A stretch of 64,000 nucleotides of DNA, taken from Nannocystis sp. RBIL2. GTDB lineage: Bacteria; Myxococcota_A; Polyangia; Nannocystales; Nannocystaceae. The stretch's first letter is position 1. Each line of letters starts with the position of its first letter. This document shows positions 1 through 7,861 of the stretch, one piece after another. The translations under genes were made by a program, and so were the position numbers. The notes beneath the pieces were generated by a model that had not been told where the DNA came from, ran no database searches, and saw only the letters and a program-made list of their open reading frames with translations. The stretch is from positions 3,828,001 through 3,892,000 of the forward strand of contig NZ_JAPNJW010000001.1 of assembly GCF_026626745.1 (NCBI RefSeq), written 5' to 3'.

Positions 1-183
1 CCGGCGCAGCAGGAGCTGTTCGGCATCGGCCCCGGCTGCGTCAGCCCCACCGACGAGACAGTCATTGCCATCCCGCCGACCCGCCTACTCAACGTCGCCG
101 AGGCCCTCGGCACCCCGCAGTTCTTCTCGATCTGCGAGGGCAGCTACGACGCCGCCATGATCGCCGCCGGCGCCGCGCCGTGA
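1..183 (+). CDS. C-terminal fragment of an unidentified protein
   Basis: Sixty in-frame codons run from the left edge to a TGA at 181-183, so the gene begins outside the window. The fragment holds two cysteines and ends in FFSICEGSYDAAMIAAGAAP. A tail of the form 'SIC..SY..A...IA' is what I recall at the end of some myxobacterial von Willebrand A-type lipoproteins, but the fragment is too short to assign a family. It converges with the lipoprotein gene on the other strand, with only 16 bp between the two stop codons. Confidence 0.5.
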   Translation, partial: PAQQELFGIGPGCVSPTDETVIAIPPTRLLNVAEALGTPQFFSICEGSYDAAMIAAGAAP

Positions 184-199
184 TCGCCTCGCGCCGGGC

Positions 200-1546
200 T
201 CAAGGCCCGGCAGCGCTCACGCCGAGCGCCACGCTGGACAGGTACCACAGCCCGTCGTCCGCGGGGTCGGGGCTGTCGGTCCGCAGGAAGTAGACGCCGC
301 CGTTGACGTACCGCCAGTGGTCGGTGCGCTCGGCGAGGATCGTGCGCTCGTCGGTCTCGGCGTCGATGCGCTCGAGCGCGCCGTCGTCGTGTTGCGTCAC
401 CAGGACGCGCTCGTCGATCCAGCGCGGATGACCGGTGACCCCGCGGACGAGCACGCGCGCGGGGGAGCCGTCGAAGTCGGCGCGCACGAGGTCGCCGTCG
501 ACCACGTCCTCCACGTGATCCGCGAAGCTCTCGAAGTTCCAGACGTTCTCGTCGCCCTGCAAGCGGAGATCGAGCGCAGTCGGCGTCGCATCGCCCGGGC
601 GCGTGAAGTACAACTGCCCGTCGCCGCGATCGACCGAGAGGACCCCGTCGTCGAACAGCTCGAGGATCTCCCCGGGAGCCGGCAGCGCGACCGGGCGACC
701 GTCGAGGTCGAAGGCCTCGGGCGGGAGCCCGGGGAAGAAGTGATAGACGTACCGTCCGCTCGGATCGAAGCCCCAGCTCCAGTACGGGAAGTCGCGGATG
801 TACTGCTCGCCGTCCCAGGCGGCATCGCGGTCGAACTTGCCGAGCACGGTCGAGGTGTTGCTGCGCAGGTCGACGAGCGTGACCGTGGCGATGTCCTCGT
901 AGTCGTACCAGATCACGTGGTCGCCGCGGCCCGCCATGCCGAGGACCTTGCCGGGGATGTCGATGATCTCGCCGGTCGAGAATTCGTAGGCGTGCAGATC
1001 GCTGGCATGGGTGTAGACGACCCACTCGTCGAGGACCATCGCGTCGTTACCACCCTGCTCGCGGATCTCCGTCACCGACGACGGGTCGGGGAAGTCGGCG
1101 AACAGGTGCAGATAACCCCAGCCGCCGCCGAACAGCACGCCGTACTCGGTCGGTCGCCCCTTGCAGCCGAGGTACGGCAGCAGCAGCTCCGGCGCCCGCT
1201 CGCCGCCGAGGTCGACGCGGTAGTGGTCCCCGTTGTCGTCGTCGCAGACGAGCGTGGGATCGTCGTCCAGCGGGTCGAGCGCGATCCGGGTCGGCAACAT
1301 GCGCATGCCCTCGGCGATCAGGACCGGGTCGGCGCCGCAGACCGAGCCGGCGTAGGTCGCCTCGGTGCCATTGCCCCACATGGCGAAGTACGTCGTGTCG
1401 CGCGCGCGCTGGAGGTCGTAGTGGTGGTACGGCCCGGCGACGAGCTGGACCGGCTCGGCCCGCGTGCAGTCGGCCGGAATTGTTTCAAAGTCGTCGCCGC
1501 AGGCGAGCAGCAGCGCGAGGGCAGGGAGCAAGCAGCGTCGAAGCAT
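200..1546 (-). CDS. Lipoprotein of a paralogous family (copy 1), unknown function
   Basis: A predicted outer-surface or periplasmic lipoprotein. The N-terminus MLRRCLLPALALLLAC is a short basic start, a hydrophobic stretch and a LLAC lipobox; mature part about 430 residues. The body has many short Asp/Gly/Tyr-rich strands and W motifs, which would fit a beta-propeller, but no known domain is clear. It shares layout with the gene just upstream (a DLDGRPVALP-like segment, DERTIL near the end, a closing 'DGLWYL') and more loosely with the four-gene cluster at 19.5-25.6 kb. ATG at 1546 is preferred to GTG at 1549, because the upstream stop and this ATG overlap as TGATG, the usual translational coupling. 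Confidence 0.8.
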   Translation of the reverse strand: MLRRCLLPALALLLACGDDFETIPADCTRAEPVQLVAGPYHHYDLQRARDTTYFAMWGNGTEATYAGSVCGADPVLIAEGMRMLPTRIALDPLDDDPTLVCDDDNGDHYRVDLGGERAPELLLPYLGCKGRPTEYGVLFGGGWGYLHLFADFPDPSSVTEIREQGGNDAMVLDEWVVYTHASDLHAYEFSTGEIIDIPGKVLGMAGRGDHVIWYDYEDIATVTLVDLRSNTSTVLGKFDRDAAWDGEQYIRDFPYWSWGFDPSGRYVYHFFPGLPPEAFDLDGRPVALPAPGEILELFDDGVLSVDRGDGQLYFTRPGDATPTALDLRLQGDENVWNFESFADHVEDVVDGDLVRADFDGSPARVLVRGVTGHPRWIDERVLVTQHDDGALERIDAETDERTILAERTDHWRYVNGGVYFLRTDSPDPADDGLWYLSSVALGVSAAGP

Positions 1547-2910
1547 CACGGCGAACCCTCCTCAGTCGGCGAATGCGCACGCAAGCGATCGTCGGCCAAC
1601 AGCCACACGCCGTCGAGGGTCGAGCCGAACGGGTTCAAACGGTTGTAATAGACCCCGCGCCCCGGGTGGTACTCGAAGCGCTCGACCTGATGGTCGAGGG
1701 TCCGCGACTCGCCCGACGGCTGATGCACGAGGACCAGCACGTCATCGAGGAGCGTGATCAGGAGCTCGTCGTCGACCCGCGTGCGCACCGCGCCGACGTG
1801 ACGCACCAGAAACTGCGACGGCCCGCCGTCGAGCGGCACGGCGTGCAGCTCGGAGCCGACGCGGACCTCGAGGTGATCGGCGAAGGCCTGCAGGTCGTCG
1901 AGGCTCGCGCCTGGGGGCACGGCGAGGACGGTGCCGGTGGCGGAGCCGGCGACCGCGTGACGGATCGTCGCCCCGTCCTGGAGGACGACGCCGCCGCCCG
2001 GAGGATGCGCCAGACGGACGCCCGTGCCGGCGAACGCGACCGGCACGCCGGTGAGATCGTAGGCCGAGATCGCCGAATCGGGCGTGTTGGGCAGGTGCAG
2101 CACGTGGCGACCGTCGAGGTCGAAGCGCCAACCCGGGCCCGGGTCGTCCCATTCCTGCTCGTCCTCCTCCGGGTGATACCAACCGACGAAATGGTCTTCC
2201 CCGCTGGCGAGGTCGTGCACGTGCATCGGCGCGGCGTCGCCATCCATGGCCCCGCGCCACAGCAGGTGCGTGTCGGTGTGGATGAAGGTTTCGGCGCCGG
2301 GCACGAGCAGCTCCTCCGCCCCGCTGACGAGGTCGCGCCGGCGAATGCCGCCGCCACCGACGTAAAACAGGCGCTCGCCGAACCACTCCGCGCTGCGGAT
2401 GTCGGTCGCGTCGTGGAGCTCGACTGCGCCGGTGTCGGCCGGGAAGTCGGGCAGGTGCCACAGGCCGCGGTTGTTGGCCTCGCCGACGACGGGCCCGAAC
2501 GGCGTGGCGACCAGGGTGTAGCAGTTGAAGTTCTCCAGCAACAGCTCGGGCCCGCGCGAACCATCGAGGTCGAGGCGGAAGAACTTGCCGTTATACAGCG
2601 AGCATACGAGCCGCGGATCTTCAGCCTCGGGCTCGTCCGGGTGAAGGCGCACCGGGCTCATCGCCAGGCCGAAATCGATGAGCTCCGCCTCGGCCCCGCA
2701 GGCCTCGCCGACGTACAGCGCGTGATCGAGGTCGCTCACCCACTGGCCCTTGAACGACACGTAGGTGTGATCGCCGGCGAAATCGACGCTGAAGCGCGGA
2801 TTGTCGCTCTGGACCAGCCTGATCGGACCCTCCGCGACGCACAGATCGGAGATCTGCGGATCGCACGCGAAGAGGACGCAACATACGAACCCGAAGCGCG
2901 AACAACGCAT
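1546..2910 (-). CDS. Lipoprotein of a paralogous family (copy 2), unknown function
   Basis: A 454-aa predicted lipoprotein with signal MRCSRFGFVCCVLFAC followed by acidic residues. Like its downstream partner it opens the mature region with a conserved Cys and 'GPIRLV', has a 'FDLDGRHVLHL' segment in the middle, and ends with 'LDGVWLL'. These are echoed in the 19.5-25.6 kb paralogues ('PVRLAAPP' near the start, 'GLWAAPL' at the end). It is the first gene of a two-gene operon; its TGA overlaps the next ATG by one base. A TAGCCT hexamer lies about 12 nt before the ATG on the minus strand and may be the -10. Function unknown. Confidence 0.8.
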   Translation of the reverse strand: MRCSRFGFVCCVLFACDPQISDLCVAEGPIRLVQSDNPRFSVDFAGDHTYVSFKGQWVSDLDHALYVGEACGAEAELIDFGLAMSPVRLHPDEPEAEDPRLVCSLYNGKFFRLDLDGSRGPELLLENFNCYTLVATPFGPVVGEANNRGLWHLPDFPADTGAVELHDATDIRSAEWFGERLFYVGGGGIRRRDLVSGAEELLVPGAETFIHTDTHLLWRGAMDGDAAPMHVHDLASGEDHFVGWYHPEEDEQEWDDPGPGWRFDLDGRHVLHLPNTPDSAISAYDLTGVPVAFAGTGVRLAHPPGGGVVLQDGATIRHAVAGSATGTVLAVPPGASLDDLQAFADHLEVRVGSELHAVPLDGGPSQFLVRHVGAVRTRVDDELLITLLDDVLVLVHQPSGESRTLDHQVERFEYHPGRGVYYNRLNPFGSTLDGVWLLADDRLRAHSPTEEGSP

Positions 2911-3036
2911 TTGGCGGCATCCAGGCTAGCAAGCCGAGACGCCTGCGGCCAGACTTCTCCCCGCAGACTCGTCCGCGGGCCTCGCCGGCGCCTTTCGAAT
3001 AGCTGTCGCGGAACCTGCGCGGCCGAGCCACTCCTA

Positions 3037-4152
3037 TCAATAGAACACGCGCACTGTGACGACGAAGAACAGCGCGAAGCTGACGGGCCAGTAGGCCAGC
3101 TTCGGCAGGAGCACGTCGCGGTAGGCGATCAGGCGCGGGTGCGGCCCGGGTGTCGCGGTGATGAAGACCACCACGGACACCGCGAGGATCATGAAGTACG
3201 CCACGAAGTAGAAGTACTCGAGGTAGAGGATCTGCGGCGTCGACACCTCTTCGCGGATCCGCAAGTGCCCGACCAAGGCCACGAACAGCAGCGCAGCGTT
3301 GGTCGCGTAGGCGGCCGAGCTGGTGAAGCCGTGGTGCTCGGCCTTCTCCCGGTCGAGGCTGGCGGTCATGAGCACGCCGAACAGCAGCGTGGCGACGATC
3401 ATCAGCGGCAGCAGGTTCGAGACGAACGCGTCGGTGAAGTTGCGCGTCAACCGGACCTCGAAGCCGAGCTCCGGCGCCTCGCCCTCGGCGGCGAAGCCGG
3501 GCAACCCGAAGCCGGTCCGCCGCTCCGTGGTCGCCAGCGAGAACTCGCTGGTCTCCACCGTCCACCCCGGCACCTGCATCCTGTCCCTGAGACCAGGTTG
3601 CAGCGCGGGGAACATCGCGTGGTAGGCGGAGAAGTTCGGCACCAGCACCACGTCCTCGGTCGGGTCGGCGTGCCACATGCGCAGGACCACGCGGCGCTCG
3701 TCGATGGGGAACTTCGCGTAGTCGACCCGGCGGTACAGCGTGGTGCGGAAGTACCAGCCGATCACCTCGCCGCGCGGCGTGTCGACCCGCCACGCGTGCC
3801 GCATCACGTCGTCGTCGACCGGGACCGCGTCGGGGAACACCACCCCGCACTTCAGCTTGCGCGGCGCCGACGGCGGGTAGAGCTGCCAGATGTGCCCGGT
3901 CAGGATCACGTCGTGCGGTCCCGGGAACACGATCGCCTGCAGCTCGATCCCCGTCTCGATCCGCATCGGCGGTGGCAGCCCCGCCCGGCCGGTCCGCTGC
4001 GTCAGCTCGGCGACGAAGCGATCGACCGAGTCGGGGTCGAACACCGGCGTCGCGTGCGACGGGTCGACGCCCTCCAGCTCGAGCCGCCACACGAACACCA
4101 CCCCGACCGCGAACGGCAGCGTCGCCGCGGCCGCGAGCCACCACGGGCTCAT
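3037..4152 (-). CDS. Pentameric ligand-gated ion channel (Cys-loop/Pro-loop family) homologue
   Basis: A 371-aa protein with an N-terminal hydrophobic segment (about 5-22), an extracytoplasmic beta-rich domain (about 25-235) and four membrane segments (about 243-265, 278-296, 305-333, 352-370). Residues 148-159 read FPIDERRVVLRM, matching the Pro-loop of prokaryotic channels (YPFD/FPFD then alternating hydrophobics). TM1 begins RNFTDAFVSNLLPL, like the ILPL of GLIC/ELIC. TM2-TM3 read LLFVALVGHLRIREEV...TPQILYLEY, close in spacing to the GLIC stretch LVVSTLIAHIAFNIL...TPYMTY. The four-TM order and loop fit the family. The start overlaps the stop of the Cache-protein gene upstream by four bases (ATGA), so the two are almost certainly cotranslated. 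Ion selectivity and ligand cannot be read from sequence. Family assignment is by eye. Confidence 0.72.
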   Translation of the reverse strand: MSPWWLAAAATLPFAVGVVFVWRLELEGVDPSHATPVFDPDSVDRFVAELTQRTGRAGLPPPMRIETGIELQAIVFPGPHDVILTGHIWQLYPPSAPRKLKCGVVFPDAVPVDDDVMRHAWRVDTPRGEVIGWYFRTTLYRRVDYAKFPIDERRVVLRMWHADPTEDVVLVPNFSAYHAMFPALQPGLRDRMQVPGWTVETSEFSLATTERRTGFGLPGFAAEGEAPELGFEVRLTRNFTDAFVSNLLPLMIVATLLFGVLMTASLDREKAEHHGFTSSAAYATNAALLFVALVGHLRIREEVSTPQILYLEYFYFVAYFMILAVSVVVFITATPGPHPRLIAYRDVLLPKLAYWPVSFALFFVVTVRVFY

Positions 4153-5135
4153 CGTCGACCTCCCGCCAGCAGCAGCCCCGCAGTCGCAGTCAGCGTCGCC
4201 AGCACCGCGACGACGATGTCGAGCTGCCGCCGCCGCAGCGACGGCTCGGCCGCGACGATGTCGTCGCGCAGGATCACCGCGACCAGCGACCCGCCCGAGG
4301 CCGGGATCGGCGCCTGGATCATCACCGCCTCGCGCCCGGTCAGCGGATCGGTGGCCTGCAGGCTGCCCGCCACGCTGTCGGCGGCGCGCCGTCCGACCTC
4401 GCGCAGCCGCGCATCACCTGTCTCTTCGGCCAGCTGATCGGGCGTCCTGGCCGCGCGCACCCAGTCGACCTTCGGGTGCGACAGCGATCGGCCCTCGCGC
4501 GACAGCACCCAGGTGTAGCCGAACCGCCCGGCGGGCAACGACTGCCGCAGGGCCTCGAGATCGTGCAGCGACAGGCTGGCGCACACGTGGCCCCGCGCGT
4601 CCTCGCGGCCGGGCGGCGCCCAGGCCTCGCAGTACAGCGCGATGTAGTGCCCCGTATAGGAGCCGCGAATCGGCCCACCCCATCCAGCGCCTGCGAGCGC
4701 GAGCGCGGCGGCGTACCAGTCGGTGGTGCGGACGTCGAGGACGCGATCGAGCCGCACGAAGCTCCGCCCCTGCCCCGCGCGGAGGTTGGCCGGGGCCAGC
4801 AGCGCGCCATCCGAGCCAGGGAACACGACCACCACGCCGAACAGGTGCGGGTGCGTCGCGGTCTCGCGGGCCAGCCGGCGCTCGACCCCGGCCAGCGCGA
4901 GTCGCCCCGCCTCGAGGTCGGCGACGAGGCCGCGCACCACCGCCATGCACTCGCGGTGATCGCCGTCGACCGCCGCCGCCGCCGCCCGCGTCGCGCTCGC
5001 CACGTCCTCGTACACCGTCCGCAGCAGCGCCGCCCGGGCGCGAAAGAACTCGCGGGCGTGCAGCGCCACCAGCACGAGCCCGAGCGACAGCACCAGCTCC
5101 GCCGCGACGGCGCGCCTGGGACTGCAGGGCGACAT
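4149..5135 (-). CDS. Cache-like sensor domain membrane protein, no output domain
   Basis: A 328-aa protein with a membrane helix at about 10-27, an extracytoplasmic domain (about 30-300) and a second helix at about 306-323, then only RR. The outer domain has Cache hallmarks: 'LFGVVVVFPGSDGALLAP', 'RTTDWYAAAL', 'GWGGPIRGSYTGHYIALYC', then a second half 'FGYTWVLSREGRSLSHP' and 'EAVMIQAPIP'. This is the double-Cache pattern of chemoreceptors and sensor kinases, yet there is no HAMP, kinase or methyl-accepting region. Instead its stop overlaps the start of a pentameric channel gene, so a ligand-sensing accessory subunit is a reasonable inference. A TAGGCT hexamer at 5143-5148 sits 7 nt before the ATG. 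An array pair of the 14-bp repeat lies in frame at 4416/4430. Confidence 0.68.
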   Translation of the reverse strand: MSPCSPRRAVAAELVLSLGLVLVALHAREFFRARAALLRTVYEDVASATRAAAAAVDGDHRECMAVVRGLVADLEAGRLALAGVERRLARETATHPHLFGVVVVFPGSDGALLAPANLRAGQGRSFVRLDRVLDVRTTDWYAAALALAGAGWGGPIRGSYTGHYIALYCEAWAPPGREDARGHVCASLSLHDLEALRQSLPAGRFGYTWVLSREGRSLSHPKVDWVRAARTPDQLAEETGDARLREVGRRAADSVAGSLQATDPLTGREAVMIQAPIPASGGSLVAVILRDDIVAAEPSLRRRQLDIVVAVLATLTATAGLLLAGGRR

Positions 5136-5142
5136 CCGCCCA

Positions 5143-5148
5143 AGCCTA
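5143..5148 (-). promoter_or_regulatory. -10-like hexamer TAGGCT for the Cache/channel operon
   Basis: Read on the minus strand, TAGGCT is followed by seven bases and then the ATG at 5135. This is the same arrangement seen before many genes here and implies a leaderless transcript. No -35 consensus is evident. Confidence 0.45.
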
Positions 5149-5291
5149 CGCGCGAGCGCGGCGTCGGCCCCGCCGCGCGGGCGATCGCGCCCTGTCGGTC
5201 GGCGCGCCGGGAGATCGGCGGCCTCGCGCGCCGACGCGGGCGCGGGTGCGCGGCTCTCGACCGCTCGCGCCCGCGCCGCCCGCCGCCCGCC

Positions 5292-6143
5292 TCAGCCCGA
5301 CTGCTTCAGGCCGAGGCCGGGGTGCCAGATCGGCCGCGCGCCGCGGGCCCGCTCCATCTCGTCGAGCGTGTGGAGCGCCCCCAGGCCGGTGGCGATACAT
5401 GCCTTTTCGGCCATGTCCTTTTGCGCAGGCGAGATGAACACGTCGTCGGCGCGGGTGGCATAGACCGCGCACACCGCCCCGGCCGAGAACCCGCGCAGGG
5501 TCGCCAGCGTCAGCAGGCACGCCGTCTCCATCTCGAGGTTCTTGACGCCCTGACGGGCCAGGCGCTCGACGATGTCGGGCTCGCGCGGCGGGAAGCCCAT
5601 GATCGAGCGGCCCTGGCCGGCGTAGAAGCTCGGGGACGTGGCCGTCACGCCGACGTGCCAGCGCTGGCCGATCGCGTCGGCGGCGGCCGCCAGGGCCATC
5701 ACCGCCTGCGGGTCGGCGACCGCGGGGTACGAGTCCTCGACGTAGAAGCGCGTGGTGTTCTCGAGCCGCAGCGCGGCCTGCGAGATCACCAGGTCGCCGA
5801 GCCCCATCCCCGGCTGGAGCGCCCCGGTGCTGCCGCAGCGGATCATCACCGGCCGCTCGACGCACTGGCACAGCTCGACGATCGCGATCTCGGTGCTGGC
5901 CGCGCCCATGCCGGTGCCCATCACGCTGACGCGCAGGCCCTGATGGACGCCGGTGATCGTCACGTACTCGCGGTTCGAGCGCTCGAGCTCGACCTTTTCG
6001 AAGGTGCCGGCGACCCGGCGGGCGCGCTCGGGGTCGCCGACGAGGATCACGTGGCGGGCCACCTCGCCGGGCTTGAGAGCGATGTGGTACTGGCGGCCCT
6101 CCGCGTCGCGGACGTTGGTGGCGGACTCGTAGCCTTGCGTCAT
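5292..6143 (-). CDS. Nucleoside phosphorylase (NP-I family, uridine phosphorylase-like)
   Basis: A 283-aa enzyme of the PNP/UDP family, which splits nucleosides with phosphate to a free base and (deoxy)ribose-1-phosphate in the cytoplasm. Visible marks are 'VILVGDPERARRVA' near residue 35 (phosphate site), 'VSVMGTGMGAAST', 'IRCGSTGALQPG' and 'NLEMETACLLTLATLRG', the Met-Glu pair that binds the ribose. The start overlaps the deoC stop by four bases (ATGA), so the two act in one nucleoside salvage route: phosphorolysis, then deoxyribose-phosphate breakdown. Three units of the 14-bp repeat lie in frame at 5397, 5411 and 5425, encoding QKDMAEKACIA, and the start codon itself lies in a repeat unit. 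Base preference cannot be fixed by eye. Confidence 0.88.
   Translation of the reverse strand: MTQGYESATNVRDAEGRQYHIALKPGEVARHVILVGDPERARRVAGTFEKVELERSNREYVTITGVHQGLRVSVMGTGMGAASTEIAIVELCQCVERPVMIRCGSTGALQPGMGLGDLVISQAALRLENTTRFYVEDSYPAVADPQAVMALAAAADAIGQRWHVGVTATSPSFYAGQGRSIMGFPPREPDIVERLARQGVKNLEMETACLLTLATLRGFSAGAVCAVYATRADDVFISPAQKDMAEKACIATGLGALHTLDEMERARGARPIWHPGLGLKQSG
5395..5432. repeat. 14-bp repeat array, 3 units, inside the phosphorylase CDS
   Basis: Units begin at 5397 (ACATGCC), 5411 (CCATGTCC) and 5425 (GCAGGCG), exactly 14 bp apart. They lie in coding sequence, read in frame on the minus strand. Confidence 0.6.
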
Positions 6144-6190
6144 GTCTGCTCCTGACCTGTCCCGACGACCCTGTCGAAGGGGACATCTTC
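6138..6190. repeat. 14-bp repeat array across the deoC/phosphorylase junction, 4 units
   Basis: Units at 6140 (TCATGTC), 6155 (ACCTGTCC), 6169 (CCCTGTCG) and 6183 (ACATCTTC). The first step is 15 bp and the others 14. The array contains the deoC stop and the start codon of the phosphorylase gene. Confidence 0.65.
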
Positions 6191-6853
6191 GTCCCAGCCG
6201 GCGACGATCGCCACCGACGCGCTGGCGCCCAGGCGCGAGGCGCCGGCGGCCAGCATGGCCCGGGCCGCCGCCGCGTCGGCGATCCCGCCGCTCGCCTTGA
6301 CGCCGAATTCCGGGCCGACGGCGGCGCGCATCCGCTGCACCGCCGCGACCGTCGCCCCGCCGGGCCCGAAGCCCGTCGAGGTCTTCACGAAGCGGGCCCC
6401 GCCGGCCACGCCGAGGCGGCACGCGACGTCGATCTCCTCGGGGGTCAGCAGCGCGGTCTCGAGGATCACCTTGGTGAGGTGCTCCCCGCCGGCCGCGCCG
6501 ACCACTCCCTGGATGTCCGCGAGGACAGCCGCCTCGTCGCCGTCGCGCAGGGCCCCGAGCGCGATCACCATGTCGAGCTCGTCGGCCCCATCGGCCACGG
6601 CCTGCGCCGCCTCGGCGGCCTTGATCGCCGGCGTGTTGGCCCCGAGCGGGAAGCCGATCACCGTGCAGACCTTCGCGCTCGCGCCCAGCGACGCCAGCGT
6701 GGCGCGGGCCAGCGCGACGCGGGAGGGCTGCACGCACACGCTGAAGAACCCGCCCTCGTGAGCCTCACGGCACAGCTGTTCGACCTGCGCCGCGGTCGCG
6801 GTGGCGCGCAGCAGCGTGTGGTCGATGGTGGCGGCGAGCTCGGTGCGGCGCAT
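6140..6853 (-). CDS. deoC: Deoxyribose-phosphate aldolase
   Basis: A 237-aa class I aldolase that converts 2-deoxyribose-5-phosphate to acetaldehyde and glyceraldehyde-3-phosphate. It starts MRRTELAATIDHTLL, the usual DeoC opening. 'GADELDMVI' carries the conserved Asp, 'ARFVKTSTGF' the Schiff-base lysine, and 'GVKASGGI' the second active-site lysine. It is the middle gene of a minus-strand operon: a small Cys-rich lipoprotein ends 5 bp upstream and the nucleoside phosphorylase overlaps its stop by four bases. The last dozen codons (FDRVVGTGQEQT) are built from 14-bp repeat units, and a unit pair also lies at 6511/6525, so the C-terminal tail is probably not under strong constraint. Confidence 0.93.
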   Translation of the reverse strand: MRRTELAATIDHTLLRATATAAQVEQLCREAHEGGFFSVCVQPSRVALARATLASLGASAKVCTVIGFPLGANTPAIKAAEAAQAVADGADELDMVIALGALRDGDEAAVLADIQGVVGAAGGEHLTKVILETALLTPEEIDVACRLGVAGGARFVKTSTGFGPGGATVAAVQRMRAAVGPEFGVKASGGIADAAAARAMLAAGASRLGASASVAIVAGWDEDVPFDRVVGTGQEQT

Positions 6854-6858
6854 CGGCC

Positions 6859-7269
6859 TCAGTCGAGGCACTGACGCAGCTCGTTGTTGATGTCGTTCGG
6901 CAGGTCGGGGCAGTCGGCCTCGTCTTCGAGGGCTTCGCCGGCGCAGCCGAGACGGGCGAGGTCGGTGCAGGTCTTGTCGTTGAGGCAGCTGGCGAGGCGG
7001 TTCTGGACCGCGGTGCGGCAGTCGAGCTGCGCCTCGTAGTTGGCCTCGGCGTTCTTGAACAGCGCCTCGACGCAGGCCTGCTCGCCGGCGTCGGGAGGAG
7101 CCTCCTCGCGGCACTCTTCCTCTGACGAGTAGCCGCCGTTGCCGCACGAGCAGGAGGCCAATGCCGCGGCGACCAGGGACTCGTTGTAGTCGTCGACGTG
7201 CGGGCCGACCCCGCAACCCGCGGCGAGCGCGACCAGGACGGACACGATGGGCATGGAGAGGCGCTTCAT
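6859..7269 (-). CDS. Small Cys-rich lipoprotein, unknown function
   Basis: A 136-aa predicted lipoprotein: MKRLSMPIVSVLVALAAGC is a clean signal with an AAGC lipobox. The mature part has about ten cysteines spaced through a Ser/Asp/Glu-rich sequence (CSC, EEEC, QACV, DCRTA, SCLND, CTDLA, GCAGE, DCPDL, QCLD), so several disulphides are likely after export. I do not recognise a family. It ends 5 bp before deoC and is probably the first gene of that operon. A GCAGGAG ribosome-binding site lies ahead of the ATG. A longer frame upstream lacks the signal at its N-terminus and was not used. Confidence 0.75.
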   Translation of the reverse strand: MKRLSMPIVSVLVALAAGCGVGPHVDDYNESLVAAALASCSCGNGGYSSEEECREEAPPDAGEQACVEALFKNAEANYEAQLDCRTAVQNRLASCLNDKTCTDLARLGCAGEALEDEADCPDLPNDINNELRQCLD

Positions 7270-7387
7270 GGGCAGTTCGCTCCTGCGGCCGTGACGGCCG
7301 GCGCGCGGACCATAACAGCAGGGACCGCGTGCGACAACCGCGTTGTCTACCCGGTGACCGCCGCCGACCTGGTACATTGCGCGCACG

Positions 7388-7789
7388 ATGGTCGCTCGCT
7401 GGTTCTGGTCCTTCGCCTTCACCCAGCTGGTGGAGGTGCCGATCTACCTGCGCGCTCTGGGCGGACCCGACCGCGTGGCGCCGCTCCCGTGGCCGCAGCG
7501 GGTGGGGCTTGCCTTCCTCGCCTCGGCGCTCACGCACCCCTATGTGTGGTTCGTATTCTTCGGGGTGTTCTACTCGCGCGCCTACGAGGACCTCGGCTAC
7601 CGCTGGCCGTTCCTCGAGGCCCACCGCTACACCATCTACTTCATCCTCGCCGAGACCTTCGCGGTGGTCGTCGAGGCCCTGCTGCTGCGCGGCTGCGGGC
7701 TGCGGCGCGCCTTCTTGTGGTCGCTGCTGGCCAACGCCACCAGCGCCGGCCTCGGCTTCTTCAGCCGCCACTTCATCGGCTGGCCCTGA
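7388..7789 (+). CDS. Small four-helix membrane protein, unknown function
   Basis: 133 residues, nearly all membrane: helices at about 5-22, 38-60, 82-101 and 108-126, with conserved-looking polar residues inside (TQLVEVPIYL, HPYVWF, AETFAVVVEALLL, NATSAG). Glu and Pro within helices suggest a small transporter or membrane enzyme, but no family is clear. It is divergent from the lipoprotein/deoC operon. A TACATT hexamer at 7373-7378 lies 9 nt before the ATG. The gene ends just before a five-unit 14-bp repeat array. Confidence 0.7.
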   Translation: MVARWFWSFAFTQLVEVPIYLRALGGPDRVAPLPWPQRVGLAFLASALTHPYVWFVFFGVFYSRAYEDLGYRWPFLEAHRYTIYFILAETFAVVVEALLLRGCGLRRAFLWSLLANATSAGLGFFSRHFIGWP

Positions 7790-7855
7790 CGACATGCGAA
7801 AAAGGACAGGTCCCTCGAGACCTGTCCTGTAGGGCATGCCCGAGAGGGCATGTCC
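7790..7855. repeat. 14-bp repeat array, 5 units, between convergent genes
   Basis: Units at 7792, 7806, 7820, 7834 and 7848, all exactly 14 bp apart. The units at 7806 and 7820 are reverse-complement types (CAGG then CCTG) and form a perfect 9-bp stem (7804-7812 with 7819-7827) around a six-base loop. The array fills the gap between convergent genes and could act as a two-way terminator. Confidence 0.85.
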
Positions 7856-7861
7856 GATCGC

